From assembly GCA_008508345.1 (NCBI GenBank), contig QNGE01000421.1:124001-188000 (forward strand): a stretch of DNA of 64,000 nucleotides, read 5' to 3'. Under the pieces are notes generated by a model. That model had not been told where the DNA came from. It made no database searches and worked only from the letters and a program-made list of their open reading frames with translations. Below are positions 63,944 through 64,000 of the stretch, piece after piece. Each line of letters begins with the position of its first letter. The stretch's first letter is position 1. The position numbers were made by a program, and so were the translations under genes. The stretch comes from Paragonimus westermani (taxonomy: Eukaryota; Platyhelminthes; Trematoda; Plagiorchiida; Troglotrematidae).

Positions 63944-64000
63944 AACAAGAACCACCAAACTCAAGGTTTGCTCTATCTAAATCTCGTCAGTAATGTACGT
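63944..64000 (-). repeat. Family A repeat running off the window (copy 10)
   Basis: ACCACCAAACTCAAGGTTTGCTC and ATCTCGTCAGTAATGTA match the body of copies 1 and 2 (GCACTAGACTCAAGTTTCTCTC, GCTCATCAGTAGTGCA) in the same orientation. The tRNA-like head should lie just beyond base 64000. Confidence 0.55.

Noticed and set aside
1..64000. CRISPR arrays, prokaryotic operons, rRNA genes
   Set aside because: No regularly spaced repeats, no runs of adjacent co-oriented long frames with ribosome-binding sites, and no conserved rRNA segments were seen.

Overview
This window reads as eukaryotic nuclear DNA, most likely from a parasitic flatworm and probably a fluke. The basis is: about 40% GC by eye; no operons or tightly packed genes; almost no long cellular reading frames in 64 kb; and decayed LTR retrotransposons, one lineage of which resembles the CsRn1/Boudicca group described from flukes (a CYxH-type Gag zinc finger and an IVGPxPPS-type integrase). 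The species assignment is inference.

Layout. 1-12.66 kb is mostly unique non-coding sequence. It holds four copies of a tRNA-like, SINE-type repeat ('family A'), two of them as an inverted pair at 5.9-6.26 kb, a CTAT microsatellite near 7.3 kb, and one plausible internal exon on the minus strand (10415-11025) for a cysteine-rich secreted or extracellular segment. 12668-17222 is a full-length Ty3/gypsy element on the minus strand: two 313-bp LTRs, a primer-binding site matching the 3' end of tRNA-His, gag, protease, reverse transcriptase, RNase H, integrase, a polypurine tract and an imperfect 5-bp target duplication. It carries four in-frame stops and four frameshifts and is not autonomous. 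17.2-46.4 kb is largely featureless apart from a reverse-transcriptase fragment of the same lineage (28.11-28.76 kb) and further family-A repeats. 46.48-48.56 kb is a decayed CsRn1-like element that has lost its RT core. 55.37-55.79 kb holds two inverted copies of a second tRNA-derived SINE ('family B'). 56.64-58.27 kb is the 3' end of another CsRn1-like element: integrase, polypurine tract and a probable LTR. 62.44-63.33 kb is an old copy of the 12.7-17.2 kb lineage that keeps LTR remnant, PBS and gag.

No complete cellular gene, rRNA, functional tRNA or CRISPR array could be supported. The window is best read as intergenic or intronic sequence of a repeat-rich genome. The observations most worth following are the tRNA-His priming site, the gag frame that stays open back into the LTR in two divergent copies, the two SINE-type families with inverted pairs, and the 8-cysteine exon candidate.
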